The notes under the pieces are model-generated. The model was given only the letters and a program-made list of their open reading frames with translations. It ran no database searches and was not told the origin of the DNA. Below are positions 25,038 through 33,258 of a DNA stretch of 39,919 nt, one piece after another. Numbering within the stretch: position 1 is the first letter of the stretch; each line of letters starts with the position of its first letter. Origin of the DNA: Bacillota bacterium (GTDB lineage: Bacteria > Bacillota > Clostridia > Lachnospirales > Lachnospiraceae); the NCBI GenBank assembly GCA_023392995.1, contig JAEWMZ010000229.1, forward strand, positions 1-39,919, in the 5' to 3' direction. A program made the position numbers and the translations under genes.

Positions 25038-25136
25038 AGAAGGTGCTGTTTTCAAATACAGCAAGGGGATGTTGTCAACCGTTGTAAGGTTGATCCCATC
25101 TCCCGTGGTGTATTCTACGACAGCTCCTTCTTTTTA
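25038..25136 (+). terminator. Structured terminator region after the amidase gene
   Basis: AGAAGGTGCTGT (25038-25049) pairs with ACAGCTCCTTCT (25120-25131) and is followed by TTTTT. The GCTGT of the left arm can instead pair with ACAGC at 25057-25061, and GTCAACC/GGTTGAT forms an inner hairpin. It is probably the amidase terminator, with an unusually large structured loop. From 25137 to 25300 I see only a small AACTGC/GCAGTT hairpin at 25235-25250. Confidence 0.55.
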
Positions 25137-25300
25137 AGGTTACCGTATTAATAAAAATATGAGTTTAACCCAACTATGTTCTTTGCCTACTCTTGCGGTG
25201 GCGTGCTTACACTCTTGCTGCCCAAGCTAAGAATAACTGCGATAGCAGTTCCGGAGATTTTATTCTTTGGATTACCAGGCTTTACTGATGGAACAGGAAG

Positions 25301-26545
25301 TCAGGCTAAGAGCAGCGTATCCAATGTCTTTCTATATTTATTTTGATAAGTACCATCTAAGCCATTTGGCATATCCTTTTTCAGATTATCATAATAACGG
25401 ACCGTTACGGGCAGGAGCCGTTCAATTCGTTCAAGGTAGCCGGAGGTAAAGAAAGCTTTACTGCGGATGATGGATAGATAGATCAGCTGATAGCAATTTA
25501 ACAGTACAAAATCCTTGAAGCGATTATTTTCAGCCTGATAGGACTCCATAATATTATGAACAAAGTGCAGTAGCTGATTTACCAGATTTTCTTCGTAAGC
25601 AGGATTTAAATCGAAAGTAAATAAAGTCTGGTAACCAAGTCTGCTATCCTCTTCAATATCCTGAAGATCATCAGCAAGCTGTAAGAAGAAGCCCATACCG
25701 GTATAGAACAAAAGATCAGACTCCGTCAATTCCCTATTTACAAAATACCGATCGATTAATACAGAGATTCCTCCCTTGTATATTGATATATTCATACGAT
25801 CGTCCAGGGATAAGCTGGTTGCATTATCCTGCTGTGCAAGACTTAATTCCTGTGCATCCAGCATCATAAGCAAAAGCTGTGGCATCATGGGATAAGACGC
25901 TCTGGGATAAACAGACTCAATTTCTTCCAGTAGCTCACAGGTTCTTTTTTGATGAGTTGTTCGGGAAAGAGCAGCGTTACCCTTCAATTTAGTTCGAATA
26001 ATTTGGTTAAACTCCTTTTTTTCTTCAGCGGTAGTCGCAATGTTATCAATGAAATTATCGGTAAACGGATAAAGCATACTATATCCAAAACCGGCTCTGT
26101 TAAATCCGGAAGGATCCATATGTATTCGTTTAAACATGGCATAAACTATGTAGTTACGGAGCGCTTGACCCATATCTTCAAAGGAAAGCTCCGGAGAGAA
26201 CTTTCTGACTTGGCGCAGGAATTCCTTCAGCTCCGTCTGAAATAGAGTAAGCTCTTCGCGTTCCATCGAAGAATGGAGGTTAATTACAGTTTCCTGATAT
26301 AATATTTGGTCTATAAGGCTTTGCAGGTTCTGTGCCCATTTCTTTCGCTTCCATGGGGTTTTCGGTATAAGATTTAAGTGTTCCTGAAATACCCTACGCG
26401 TATGATCCAGGTATGCTTCATTTGCTGTCTTGTTATCTTGTGAAATCTCACATAAGAATACCGGGAAGGTGGTCTTAGTTGTAAGCCAGGATTGCTTGAT
26501 TGCATTAAGATACTTTTCTTTGAGTGTATCGGTATCAAATATCAT
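25301..26545 (-). CDS. Class I isoprenoid-synthase-like protein
   Basis: The protein has 414 residues, is mostly helical, and has no signal peptide or membrane span. Two acidic motifs stand out: YPFTDNFIDN (Asp163, Asp167) and FFLQLADDLQDIEEDSRLG (Asp292, 293, 296, then Glu299-Asp300). Their order, spacing and the QL-x-DD-x2-D-x3-D pattern resemble the two magnesium-diphosphate motifs of the all-alpha isoprenoid synthase fold, especially squalene/phytoene synthases. The rest of the sequence is divergent, and substrate and product cannot be predicted. It lies 102 bases after oadB on the same strand, with a possible terminator between. A short AAGGGG site precedes the ATG. Confidence 0.6.
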   Translation of the reverse strand: MIFDTDTLKEKYLNAIKQSWLTTKTTFPVFLCEISQDNKTANEAYLDHTRRVFQEHLNLIPKTPWKRKKWAQNLQSLIDQILYQETVINLHSSMEREELTLFQTELKEFLRQVRKFSPELSFEDMGQALRNYIVYAMFKRIHMDPSGFNRAGFGYSMLYPFTDNFIDNIATTAEEKKEFNQIIRTKLKGNAALSRTTHQKRTCELLEEIESVYPRASYPMMPQLLLMMLDAQELSLAQQDNATSLSLDDRMNISIYKGGISVLIDRYFVNRELTESDLLFYTGMGFFLQLADDLQDIEEDSRLGYQTLFTFDLNPAYEENLVNQLLHFVHNIMESYQAENNRFKDFVLLNCYQLIYLSIIRSKAFFTSGYLERIERLLPVTVRYYDNLKKDMPNGLDGTYQNKYRKTLDTLLLA

Positions 26546-26611
26546 ATAGTTATCCCCTTGCTTTATGGTAGTCTAACAAGTAAAAATCATACTATGTACG
26601 AAAGAATAAGG

Positions 26612-26649
26612 TTCCTTGACAAGGAAGAAAGAGCAAAAGCAGTGCTTTT
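26612..26649 (-). terminator. Hairpins after oadB
   Basis: On the reverse strand AAAAGCA/TGCTTTT (26635-26649) lies at the oadB stop, followed by TTCCTTG-T-CAAGGAA (26612-26626) and a modestly T-rich tract. They could reduce read-through from oadB into the isoprenoid-synthase-like gene. Confidence 0.4.
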
Positions 26650-27784
26650 ATCCAAACAGAGAAAGCAAAACGCCAGCAGCAACTGCGGAGCCGATGACGC
26701 CCGCCACATTAGGACCCATGGCAAACATAAGTAGATAGTTACCGGGATTTGCTCTTTGTCCCTCAACCTGTGAGACACGAGCAGCCATGGGAACAGCCGA
26801 CACACCGGCAGAGCCGATGAGTGGATTAATCTTCCCTCCGGTTACCAGGCACATGAGCTTGGCAATTAATAAGCCCCCGATTGTACTGAACATAAAAGCG
26901 ACTAAGCCAAGAAAAATAATTCCAAGTGTTCTAAGCTTTAGAAATTCGGTACCTACGGCAGTCGCTCCAACAGTAAGACCCAAGAAGATGGTTACTATAT
27001 TAATTAAGGCGTTTTGGACTGTATCCGAAAGGCGTTCAACAACACCGGATTCGCGAAACAAATTCCCGAGCATTAGCATACCAATAAGAGGAGCAACGGA
27101 AGGCAGTAATAAGATACAAAGAACGGCTACTAAAATTGGAAAACATATCTTTTCCAATTTTGATACGGATCGCAGCTGCTCCATCTTAATGCCGCGTTCT
27201 TTTTTTGTGGTCAGAAGTCTCATCAACGGTGGTTGAATCAAGGGAATCAGAGCCATGTAGGAATAAGCCGCAATGGCTATGGAAGCCAGTAAATGAGGAG
27301 CGAGTCTTGTGGTAAGATATATTGCAGTAGGACCATCAGCACCTCCGATGATACCAATGGAAGCCGCCTCCTCAGGAGTAAAACCTCTTAATGAAGCAAT
27401 AATAAAAGCAATTACGATGCCGAATTGCGAACCAGCACCAATTAATAAACTACTTGGTCTGGCAATAAGGGGACCAAAATCGGTCATGGCGCCTATTCCC
27501 AGAAAAATGAGAGAAGGATAAATGCCCTTCTTTACACCCAGATATAGATAATACAAGAGACCTCCAACCTCTGACTGGCTGGCAGGTTCACTCATTAAAC
27601 CGGTTAGTGGTAAATTAGCTAATAGCATACCAAAGGCAATGGGCAGTAAAAGCAAGGGTTCGAATTTTTTACCGATGGCCAGATAGATTAGGACGAAGGA
27701 AATAATTATCATCAGCATAGATTGCCAGGTCATTGCTGCAAAACCAGAGTTTTTTAATAAGGTAATTAAAGAATCAATAAACAA
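26648..27784 (-). CDS. oadB: Sodium-translocating decarboxylase beta subunit (OadB/GcdB/MmdB family)
   Basis: This 378-residue, strongly hydrophobic protein is the membrane ion channel subunit of biotin-dependent Na+-pumping decarboxylases. The family signature GIIGGADGPTAIYLTTRLAP contains the Asp essential for Na+ transport. PLIGMLMLGNLFRESGVV, TIFLGLTVGAT and GSAGVSAVPMAARVSQVEGQ are also family-typical. In complete systems an alpha carboxyltransferase and a biotin carrier supply the reaction (oxaloacetate, methylmalonyl-CoA, glutaconyl-CoA or malonate). None of these genes is in the window, so the substrate is unknown. A small gamma-like gene lies 40 bases upstream. Confidence 0.93.
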   Translation of the reverse strand: MFIDSLITLLKNSGFAAMTWQSMLMIIISFVLIYLAIGKKFEPLLLLPIAFGMLLANLPLTGLMSEPASQSEVGGLLYYLYLGVKKGIYPSLIFLGIGAMTDFGPLIARPSSLLIGAGSQFGIVIAFIIASLRGFTPEEAASIGIIGGADGPTAIYLTTRLAPHLLASIAIAAYSYMALIPLIQPPLMRLLTTKKERGIKMEQLRSVSKLEKICFPILVAVLCILLLPSVAPLIGMLMLGNLFRESGVVERLSDTVQNALINIVTIFLGLTVGATAVGTEFLKLRTLGIIFLGLVAFMFSTIGGLLIAKLMCLVTGGKINPLIGSAGVSAVPMAARVSQVEGQRANPGNYLLMFAMGPNVAGVIGSAVAAGVLLSLFG

Positions 27785-27824
27785 GATAAGCCTCCTTTAG
27801 TTGTAATTTACAGTTACCGTTTTG

Positions 27825-27983
27825 CTATGTAGTGGAGCGAGTATTTGGGGTTCTGTTCATTCTTTTTTCAAAGGTAGTTATGATGACGGAAAAGATACGT
27901 ATTGTTAGCCAAAGTAAGCCAAGAACTGCAAATACAACCGACATACAGAAAAGTGCGATGAGTACACTATCGATAAATGACAT
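27825..27983 (-). CDS. Minimal OadG-like gamma subunit, 52 residues
   Basis: ATG at 27983 is preceded by an excellent AAGGAGG. The 52-codon frame encodes one membrane span (about residues 7-35, including VVFAVLGLLWLTIRIFSVII) followed by a short basic tail. This layout, and the place directly before oadB, match the small gamma subunits (OadG family) that anchor the decarboxylase complex. OadG proteins usually run to about 80-130 residues with a Pro-rich or His-rich tail, so this one is very short. The family call rests on context, one membrane span and the IRIFSVI stretch. Confidence 0.65.
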   Translation of the reverse strand: MSFIDSVLIALFCMSVVFAVLGLLWLTIRIFSVIITTFEKRMNRTPNTRSTT

Positions 27984-28058
27984 GGGTTCACCTCCTTATA
28001 ATTAAGTGTTTGAAGTTAATTATATATTGTTGTAAATTAAAAGATTACTAACGAACAT

Positions 28059-28072
28059 TCGACCTTTAGGTC
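28059..28072 (-). other. Small hairpin in the oadG leader
   Basis: CGACC-TTTA-GGTCG is a perfect hairpin between the leader terminator and the oadG start, without a U-run after it on either strand. It may belong to the regulatory leader. Confidence 0.35.
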
Positions 28073-28167
28073 GCGGGGGTGTGAATATGAAACACTCTGC
28101 GTTTACATTAATTATATGGCTTGTGAGGGTCAAAAAAGAGTACATATTTCTTTTGAAAAATTAGGTA

Positions 28168-28252
28168 ATAAAAAAAGGCTCCTCAAAAAGAAGCCCTCCA
28201 CCCTATAAGCCAAAACTTGAAACAGTTTATTACTGCCAACCGGTTCATATCT
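28168..28252 (-). ncRNA. Leader RNA ending in a terminator, candidate riboswitch for the OadG/OadB genes
   Basis: From the predicted start near 28252 (reverse strand) an approximately 55-base segment contains a CAGT/ACTG hairpin and a G-rich stretch (AGGGTGGAGGG). It then enters an intrinsic terminator: GGCTTC (28190-28195), a seven-base loop, GGAGCC (28177-28182) and seven T. About 190 bases remain to the OadG-like gene. A short structured RNA with a terminator before a Na+-pump operon is the arrangement of a riboswitch or attenuator. I cannot assign it to a known class with confidence. Confidence 0.5.
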
Positions 28253-28258
28253 TTCTTT

Positions 28259-28287
28259 ATTCTATCATGTTAATATTGTATTGTCAA
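28259..28287 (-). promoter_or_regulatory. Sigma-A promoter of the leader RNA and oad genes
   Basis: On the reverse strand TTGACA (28282-28287), exactly 17 bases, and TAGAAT (28259-28264) form a near-consensus promoter that starts transcription just before the structured leader. Confidence 0.75.
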
Positions 28288-28521
28288 TAAATTAACAATT
28301 ATTTAACATAAGTTAGGGAGTGATGCTACTCCGAAAAAAAGAGCCCTTTCGATAAAGGAATCGTAGAAAATATAAGAGAGAGCTATACTTTGATAATTGA
28401 CAGTATACATATTCATTTGATAACATGGTAAAGATGTAAAAGGAATGAAAACCTGATTTGTGTAAAACAAAGGATAATAAAAAAAATATAAAGAAGATGA
28501 AGTAGCAGTATGGGAGGACAT

Positions 28522-29142
28522 ATGGAAAATGTTATTATTATAGGGGTTTCCGGGGGTTCTGCATCCGGTAAGACTACGGTAGCAAATCGAATTAAAGAAG
28601 CCTGCAAGGATAGTGTTGAGCTGCTAAGCCATGATTTCTATTATAAGCAGTATGATGATTTAACCTTTGAAGAAAGAACAAAGTTAAACTATGATCATCC
28701 CTCTGCATTTGATACGGAGCTTTTAATTAATGATATTAAGCGTTTAAAGCGGATGGAGCCAATCGATCGGCCAGTATACTCCTTTACAGAGAATAATCGG
28801 TTACAGGAAACTGTTCGTGTTAATCCTGCAAAAGTGATTGTTGTAGAAGGGTTTATGATTTTTGAGAATACGGAGCTTAGAGATTTAATGGATATTAAGA
28901 TATTCGTGGATACAGATGCGGATGAGAGATTAATACGCCGGATTATCAGAGATGTCAATGAACGTGGAAGAAGCCTTGGTTCCGTTATAGCGCAGTATTC
29001 CAGTACCGTTAAGCCGATGCATGAGCTTTTTGTAGAGCCCTATAAAAAGTATGCGGACATCATTGTGCCAAGAGGCGGTTTAAATGAAATTGCAATTGAT
29101 ATGTTGATTCATAGAATTAAGGCATTATCGATGGAAGATTAA
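28522..29142 (+). CDS. udk: Uridine kinase
   Basis: This protein of about 206 residues has the P-loop GVSGGSASGKTTVANRI, the uridine-kinase segment LLSHDFYYKQYDDLTFEERT, NYDHPSAFD, and KVIVVEGFMIFEN. The lid region contains LIRRIIRDVNERGRSL. It phosphorylates uridine and cytidine with ATP or GTP in pyrimidine salvage. I prefer the ATG at 28522, which follows GGGAGGA; an ATG at 28510 would add four residues but has a weaker site. It stands alone with its own terminator. The 28288-28500 stretch before it is AT-rich and shows no other clear feature. Confidence 0.95.
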   Translation: MENVIIIGVSGGSASGKTTVANRIKEACKDSVELLSHDFYYKQYDDLTFEERTKLNYDHPSAFDTELLINDIKRLKRMEPIDRPVYSFTENNRLQETVRVNPAKVIVVEGFMIFENTELRDLMDIKIFVDTDADERLIRRIIRDVNERGRSLGSVIAQYSSTVKPMHELFVEPYKKYADIIVPRGGLNEIAIDMLIHRIKALSMED

Positions 29143-29320
29143 TTACATTATGTTTTAGGTAATTGGGAAGCTCAGAAACTTAAGCTATTGTATACACAAC
29201 ACATATTATATCGAAGCGGAAGCTAAGCCCGAAGGAAGCGTTGGAGCGCAGAAATAGTATGTGTTGTGTATACAATTACAAAAACTGTATTGCTTCACAA
29301 TTGCCTATTACATTATGTTT
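29142..29320. repeat. MITE-like nested inverted repeat with flanking direct repeats
   Basis: Two copies of ATTACATTATGTTT (29142-29155 and 29307-29320) flank a segment whose ends are imperfect inverted repeats (AGGTAATTGGGAAGC versus GCTTCACAATTGCCT). Its centre holds a perfect 18-bp inverted repeat, TTGTATACACAACACATA (29188-29205) with its complement at 29258-29275. The element follows the uridine kinase stop directly. There is no ORF inside, so if mobile it would be non-autonomous. Confidence 0.6.
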
Positions 29321-29324
29321 AACA

Positions 29325-29377
29325 AGAAGAGTTGTTGCTTAGCTTGCAGTCCTAATGCTAAGAGATGGCTCTTTTTT
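29325..29377 (+). terminator. Rho-independent terminator of uridine kinase
   Basis: A long stem with CTTAGC/GCTAAG at the top and GAG/CTC at the base, joined by mostly wobble pairs, is followed by TTTTTT (29372-29377). Confidence 0.7.
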
Positions 29378-29382
29378 AATGG

Positions 29383-29440
29383 AAAAAGAAGATCTATCGC
29401 TTCACTAGGTTAAAAAATGGTGGTGATAGATCTTCTTATC
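29383..29440 (-). terminator. Rho-independent terminator of the ABC-2 transporter operon
   Basis: AAGAAGATCTATC (29386-29398) and GATAGATCTTCTT (29425-29437) are perfect complements. On the reverse strand the second arm runs into TTTTT, just after the last permease gene. Confidence 0.75.
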
Positions 29441-29459
29441 TTATTCATGGTATTTATAG

Positions 29460-30794
29460 CTATTTATTTCTTAAAACATTACCAATTAGTTTAAAGCTGA
29501 CTTTTTCACCATTATACAGGATCAGACCCTTATAAATTCTTGCAGACAGCATAATAATCAGCAAGGAGAACACGGCCAAGATAGATAAGGATATGATTCC
29601 CTGCACATATCCGATGGTACCGGTAATCAACTCGGCTGGAATGCAGAAAGGTATGGTGAACGGAATATAACGTATTGCCGTTGTGATAGCCTCATTTTCC
29701 ATAACCGGAGCCATATAGCTGATCAGCCAGCTAATTAATACCGGGAATATAAGCAAGGCTTGAGCAGTAGATGTATCTTCCGGCTTTGATACCATGCAGC
29801 CAGCCATACCTGCTATAACGCAATAGAATAAGAAACCGATGCAGAATATGATGATGGCAAGGATAATGGAAGGTATTGTGAGAGCAGTTTCACCGATATT
29901 ATCCCGTAAGAAATTAATAATGGTAATAACAGAGTTCTGATACTCGGGATAAATCTGTTTTGCTACCAGGTTTCCTCCGTATAAGCCGATTGCTCCTGAG
30001 ACAATCCATATCACAAACTGCATGACTGCCATAGTAGTAACAGCCAGAACCTTGCCGGTGATTAAGGCGTAGGGATGAATGGAGGTAAGCAAGGTTTCCA
30101 CCAGCTTAGAGGTCTTTTCCGTCGAAACGGATTTACTGACAGCCTGCCCGTGCAGAATCAGCATCATGTACAACACCAAACCAAAGACCATGGGGGCAAT
30201 CATACGAATGACATAGGCAATCATATTCTTGCTTTCACCAATGTCAGAATAGCTTGTAGATATCGGTTTTAAAACAGTGGTCAACTGCTCCATCGTAAGA
30301 CCGGACTGCATCAGCTTGCTGGACTCAAAACTGGTCTGCATCAGGGCAAGAACATCCTGAGCCTGTTCCTTGGTTATTGTGGAACCGGAGGGAATGGCAG
30401 CTTCCAGCTCATAACCCTCTTGGGTGGCAGTAATGATGACAGCAATTGATGCATCGGAATCTGCAGCTGCTTTTGCTATAACTGCAATACGATCACCCTC
30501 TGTTACATTCGTAAAGGCTATATTCTGAAAGCGCTCCGTAGAGAGCTCAGGATTGTAAGCTTTAAAATCCGTCGGTTGTAAGCCGCTGTTGTCAAGAACA
30601 AATACGGTTTTAATCGGTGAATTCTCAGGTGTATCCTTTCCATCAGGCTTTGCAACAATAACATTTAAGATAACAAAGGCTCCAATAATCAGGACGGAGA
30701 TCAGGGTAGTCACCAGCTTAAAGGAGAGGCCCTTGGTTGCCTGGCGGAAAGTAAAGCCGAATACGGCGTTCCAGCCTCTAAAATTATTATTCAT
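29460..30794 (-). CDS. ABC-2 type permease (NatB/YhaP-like), second subunit
   Basis: This 444-residue protein has an N-terminal span (about 24-46), an outside domain of about 130 residues, and five or six spans in the C-terminal half. RMIAPMVFGLVLYMMLILHG, VSTEKTSKLVETLLTSIHPYALITGKVLA and IPFTIPFCIPAEL are typical of the ABC-2 NatB/YhaP group. It is a paralogue of the next gene upstream, overlapping it by 8 bases, and the two probably form a heterodimer driven by the ATPase. Substrate is unknown; NatAB relatives have been linked to Na+ or antibiotic efflux. A terminator follows. Confidence 0.9.
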   Translation of the reverse strand: MNNNFRGWNAVFGFTFRQATKGLSFKLVTTLISVLIIGAFVILNVIVAKPDGKDTPENSPIKTVFVLDNSGLQPTDFKAYNPELSTERFQNIAFTNVTEGDRIAVIAKAAADSDASIAVIITATQEGYELEAAIPSGSTITKEQAQDVLALMQTSFESSKLMQSGLTMEQLTTVLKPISTSYSDIGESKNMIAYVIRMIAPMVFGLVLYMMLILHGQAVSKSVSTEKTSKLVETLLTSIHPYALITGKVLAVTTMAVMQFVIWIVSGAIGLYGGNLVAKQIYPEYQNSVITIINFLRDNIGETALTIPSIILAIIIFCIGFLFYCVIAGMAGCMVSKPEDTSTAQALLIFPVLISWLISYMAPVMENEAITTAIRYIPFTIPFCIPAELITGTIGYVQGIISLSILAVFSLLIIMLSARIYKGLILYNGEKVSFKLIGNVLRNK

Positions 30795-32142
30795 TTATGG
30801 TACCTCCCTTCTTAACCAGCTTGGAGATTTTCATTAGCTCTTTTATTTTTATGGTATTACCGTTATGAAGAATTAGTGTTTCATACACGGCAGCAACAAA
30901 TTTAAATAGAAGTAGTATAAAAATAATTTGAAGTGCTATAGCGGCGGCAATAATGGGTGCTGTAACCTTTCCGACAATAATTGCACCAGGTAATATAAAT
31001 GGTGAGGATAAAGGGAAAAGCAAAGAAAAGGTTACAAAGGCATTAAGACCAGAGCCAATTAACGTACCTAAGGCGCCAATCGCAATATAAGCACCAATGA
31101 TATTGGTGAAGGTAAATAGGGTAAGTCCTTCGTTTAACTCCTCCATTTTACTTACCGTGGCACCTGCTAATCCTGCCAGAGTTGCATAGAAGACAAAGGC
31201 AAGGATAACGAGCAGGAAGCATAGAAGAATATTCATGATATTAATATTTTCAAAGATATTCTTCGGCAGATAATCTGCTAATAAGCTGTTTCCATTCCCA
31301 GAGGAAAGAGCAGAGGATATTAAGTTAGATACGAATACCGCAATAACCATGGAAACCATCTGTACCAGTACAGCAACCAATGTGGCTAGAATCTTGCCAA
31401 CCATTAGTGCAAGGGGTTTGATGGAGGTTAACAAATACTCTACCACGCGGGTGGATTTCTCAGTTACAATTGAGGTTGCGATCTGGGTTGCACCCATGGT
31501 ATTTACCATTAAGACAACAAATAATATTCCATACATCAACCAGTATTCATTAAAGGAGATGGAGGTATCCTCCTTTTCAATCACATTACCCTGTGTATCG
31601 GTTAAAGCGACTGCGGTCGTAACCGGAGCCTGCAGCTTCGTTAACTGTTCATTGCTAATGCCCAGAGTTTGGATTCGAAAGGCATCAAATTGCTCCCGGA
31701 CTGCATTGCCTAGCTGCTCAAGATTGCTATCCTTTACCGGACCGCTGCCCGATTTTACAAAGGATAAGGAATAACCGGAAGTATCCTCGGAAATGGTCAG
31801 CAGCACAGAAGTGTCTTCCTCGGTATCAATACGGTTTTCCAATGACTTTAAATCCACCGAGAGTGTAACGAAGGTTATATGCCCAAAAGCTGCTTGTTCG
31901 TTCAGCTGCGAGAAGTCCATGTCAGGAAGAGTGGTTTTATTCTCTACATATACCTTATTGATAGGGCTGAAAGCGTTGGGATCTTCCTTTGCGCCATTCG
32001 TAAAAAGAGTAATCAGGGGCATGGATAGTAACACCAGTGCTACCAGGATGGTATAAGAAACGAGGAAGGTCTTGCTTTTCAAGGTCTGGATCAAGGTGAA
32101 GGAAAACACATTCTGCCAGCCCGTGAGATTACTTTTCTTCAT
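30787..32142 (-). CDS. ABC-2 type permease (NatB/YhaP-like), first subunit
   Basis: This 451-residue protein has the same layout as its neighbour: an N-terminal span, an outside domain, and a C-terminal membrane block. Family segments include TQIATSIVTEKSTRVVEYLLTSIKPLALMVGKIL and FPLSSPFILPGAI. It overlaps the ATPase gene by 14 bases and the second permease gene by 8, so the three genes are surely one transcript. The two permeases arose by duplication, which suggests an obligate heterodimer rather than the single NatB of Bacillus. Confidence 0.9.
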   Translation of the reverse strand: MKKSNLTGWQNVFSFTLIQTLKSKTFLVSYTILVALVLLSMPLITLFTNGAKEDPNAFSPINKVYVENKTTLPDMDFSQLNEQAAFGHITFVTLSVDLKSLENRIDTEEDTSVLLTISEDTSGYSLSFVKSGSGPVKDSNLEQLGNAVREQFDAFRIQTLGISNEQLTKLQAPVTTAVALTDTQGNVIEKEDTSISFNEYWLMYGILFVVLMVNTMGATQIATSIVTEKSTRVVEYLLTSIKPLALMVGKILATLVAVLVQMVSMVIAVFVSNLISSALSSGNGNSLLADYLPKNIFENINIMNILLCFLLVILAFVFYATLAGLAGATVSKMEELNEGLTLFTFTNIIGAYIAIGALGTLIGSGLNAFVTFSLLFPLSSPFILPGAIIVGKVTAPIIAAAIALQIIFILLLFKFVAAVYETLILHNGNTIKIKELMKISKLVKKGGTINE

Positions 32143-33070
32143 TGTTATCCCCTACCTTTTCAATGAATATTTCATGAAGTGACGGTTCACGCAGTTCGAA
32201 CTTTACAATTGGAATATTGTCACCGATCAGCTTTGTCAAGAATTCCATAGCCTGCTTTTCATCTTGTACTCTCAGATGATATTCACTGGGAGTTTTATTT
32301 ACAATAGGTAATTGAAAGGCAGTGATATATGAGGCTATATCCATATCGCTTTTTACAAAGAGATTGACTCTGCCGTAGCTTTTTTTAATTTGGTTCAGAT
32401 TACCTTGAAGAACAGTCTTACCGCGATTCAAAATTGCAATGTCGGAGCAGAACTCCTCAATTGTTGGCATCTGGTGGCTGGACATAATTAAATATTTTTC
32501 CTTCTGAATCTCGTCCTTAATGATGGATTTGAATAAATCCGTATTAACAGGATCAAGACCGCTGAGCGGTTCGTCCAAAATGATTAACTCTGGGTCGGAT
32601 ATCAGGGCAGCCATTAACTGTACCTTTTGCTGATTACCCTTGGAGAGCTGATCCGCCCGGTTTGCTTTCGCGGAAGTTTTCTTTTTTGTCTTCGGAGGAA
32701 AGATATATTCGTCAACCATAAGACGCTCAGACCAGTGCTTAATGCGTTCCATTGCAGTATGCCTAGGGACATTTCGAAGAGTTGCAAAATAAAGCAGCTG
32801 ATCCAGTAAGGAATACTTGGGATAAAGGCCGCGTTCCTCAGCCAGATAGCCCACATTGGTACGGACAGGATCTAGAGGCTTATTCTTCCAAAGTACATCA
32901 CCTTCATTTTTTGCCAGCATTCCTAAAATAATACGCAGGGAGGTAGTTTTGCCGGCTCCATTGGTTCCCAGGAGGGCATAAACTCCAGGCTCACTGATTT
33001 CGAAGCTTAGGTGATCAAGTACTAATTTTTCACCGTAGCTTTTTGAAAGATTTTTAACACTTAAAGACAT
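32129..33070 (-). CDS. ABC transporter ATPase (NatA/YhaQ-like)
   Basis: This 313-residue ATPase has Walker A (GTNGAGKTT), signature LSKGNQQKVQL, Walker B LIILDEPLSGLDPV and switch histidine in MSSHQM. After about residue 220 there is an extra C-terminal domain with LREPSLHEIFIEKVGD, as in YhaQ/NatA-type ATPases (DUF4162 region). It drives the two ABC-2 permeases downstream. The insertion PPKTKKKTSAKANRADQ before the signature is rather basic. The gene lies about 190 bases after the DUF2812 gene and may be read from the PadR promoter. Confidence 0.93.
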   Translation of the reverse strand: MSLSVKNLSKSYGEKLVLDHLSFEISEPGVYALLGTNGAGKTTSLRIILGMLAKNEGDVLWKNKPLDPVRTNVGYLAEERGLYPKYSLLDQLLYFATLRNVPRHTAMERIKHWSERLMVDEYIFPPKTKKKTSAKANRADQLSKGNQQKVQLMAALISDPELIILDEPLSGLDPVNTDLFKSIIKDEIQKEKYLIMSSHQMPTIEEFCSDIAILNRGKTVLQGNLNQIKKSYGRVNLFVKSDMDIASYITAFQLPIVNKTPSEYHLRVQDEKQAMEFLTKLIGDNIPIVKFELREPSLHEIFIEKVGDNNEEK

Positions 33071-33258
33071 GATACCTCTCTTTCTTGCGCTTTGCGGAAG
33101 GATATCCCGGCAGCGCGGTTATATTTTTTCATTTAATGTTATTGCATTATTTAACGATAAAATTGGCTAATTTTCTCAATTAGGTAGATTATACCATGAG
33201 AGTAAGTAGGATAAAACCAGAAAAGATACTTTTTAATGGAAATCTAATCAATTAATGC

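Noticed and set aside
25176..25346. 56-codon hydrophobic frame on the plus strand between the amidase and the isoprenoid-synthase-like gene
   Set aside because: No ribosome binding site, and its 3' part is antisense to the end of the reverse-strand gene. It could be a remnant, but nothing supports it.
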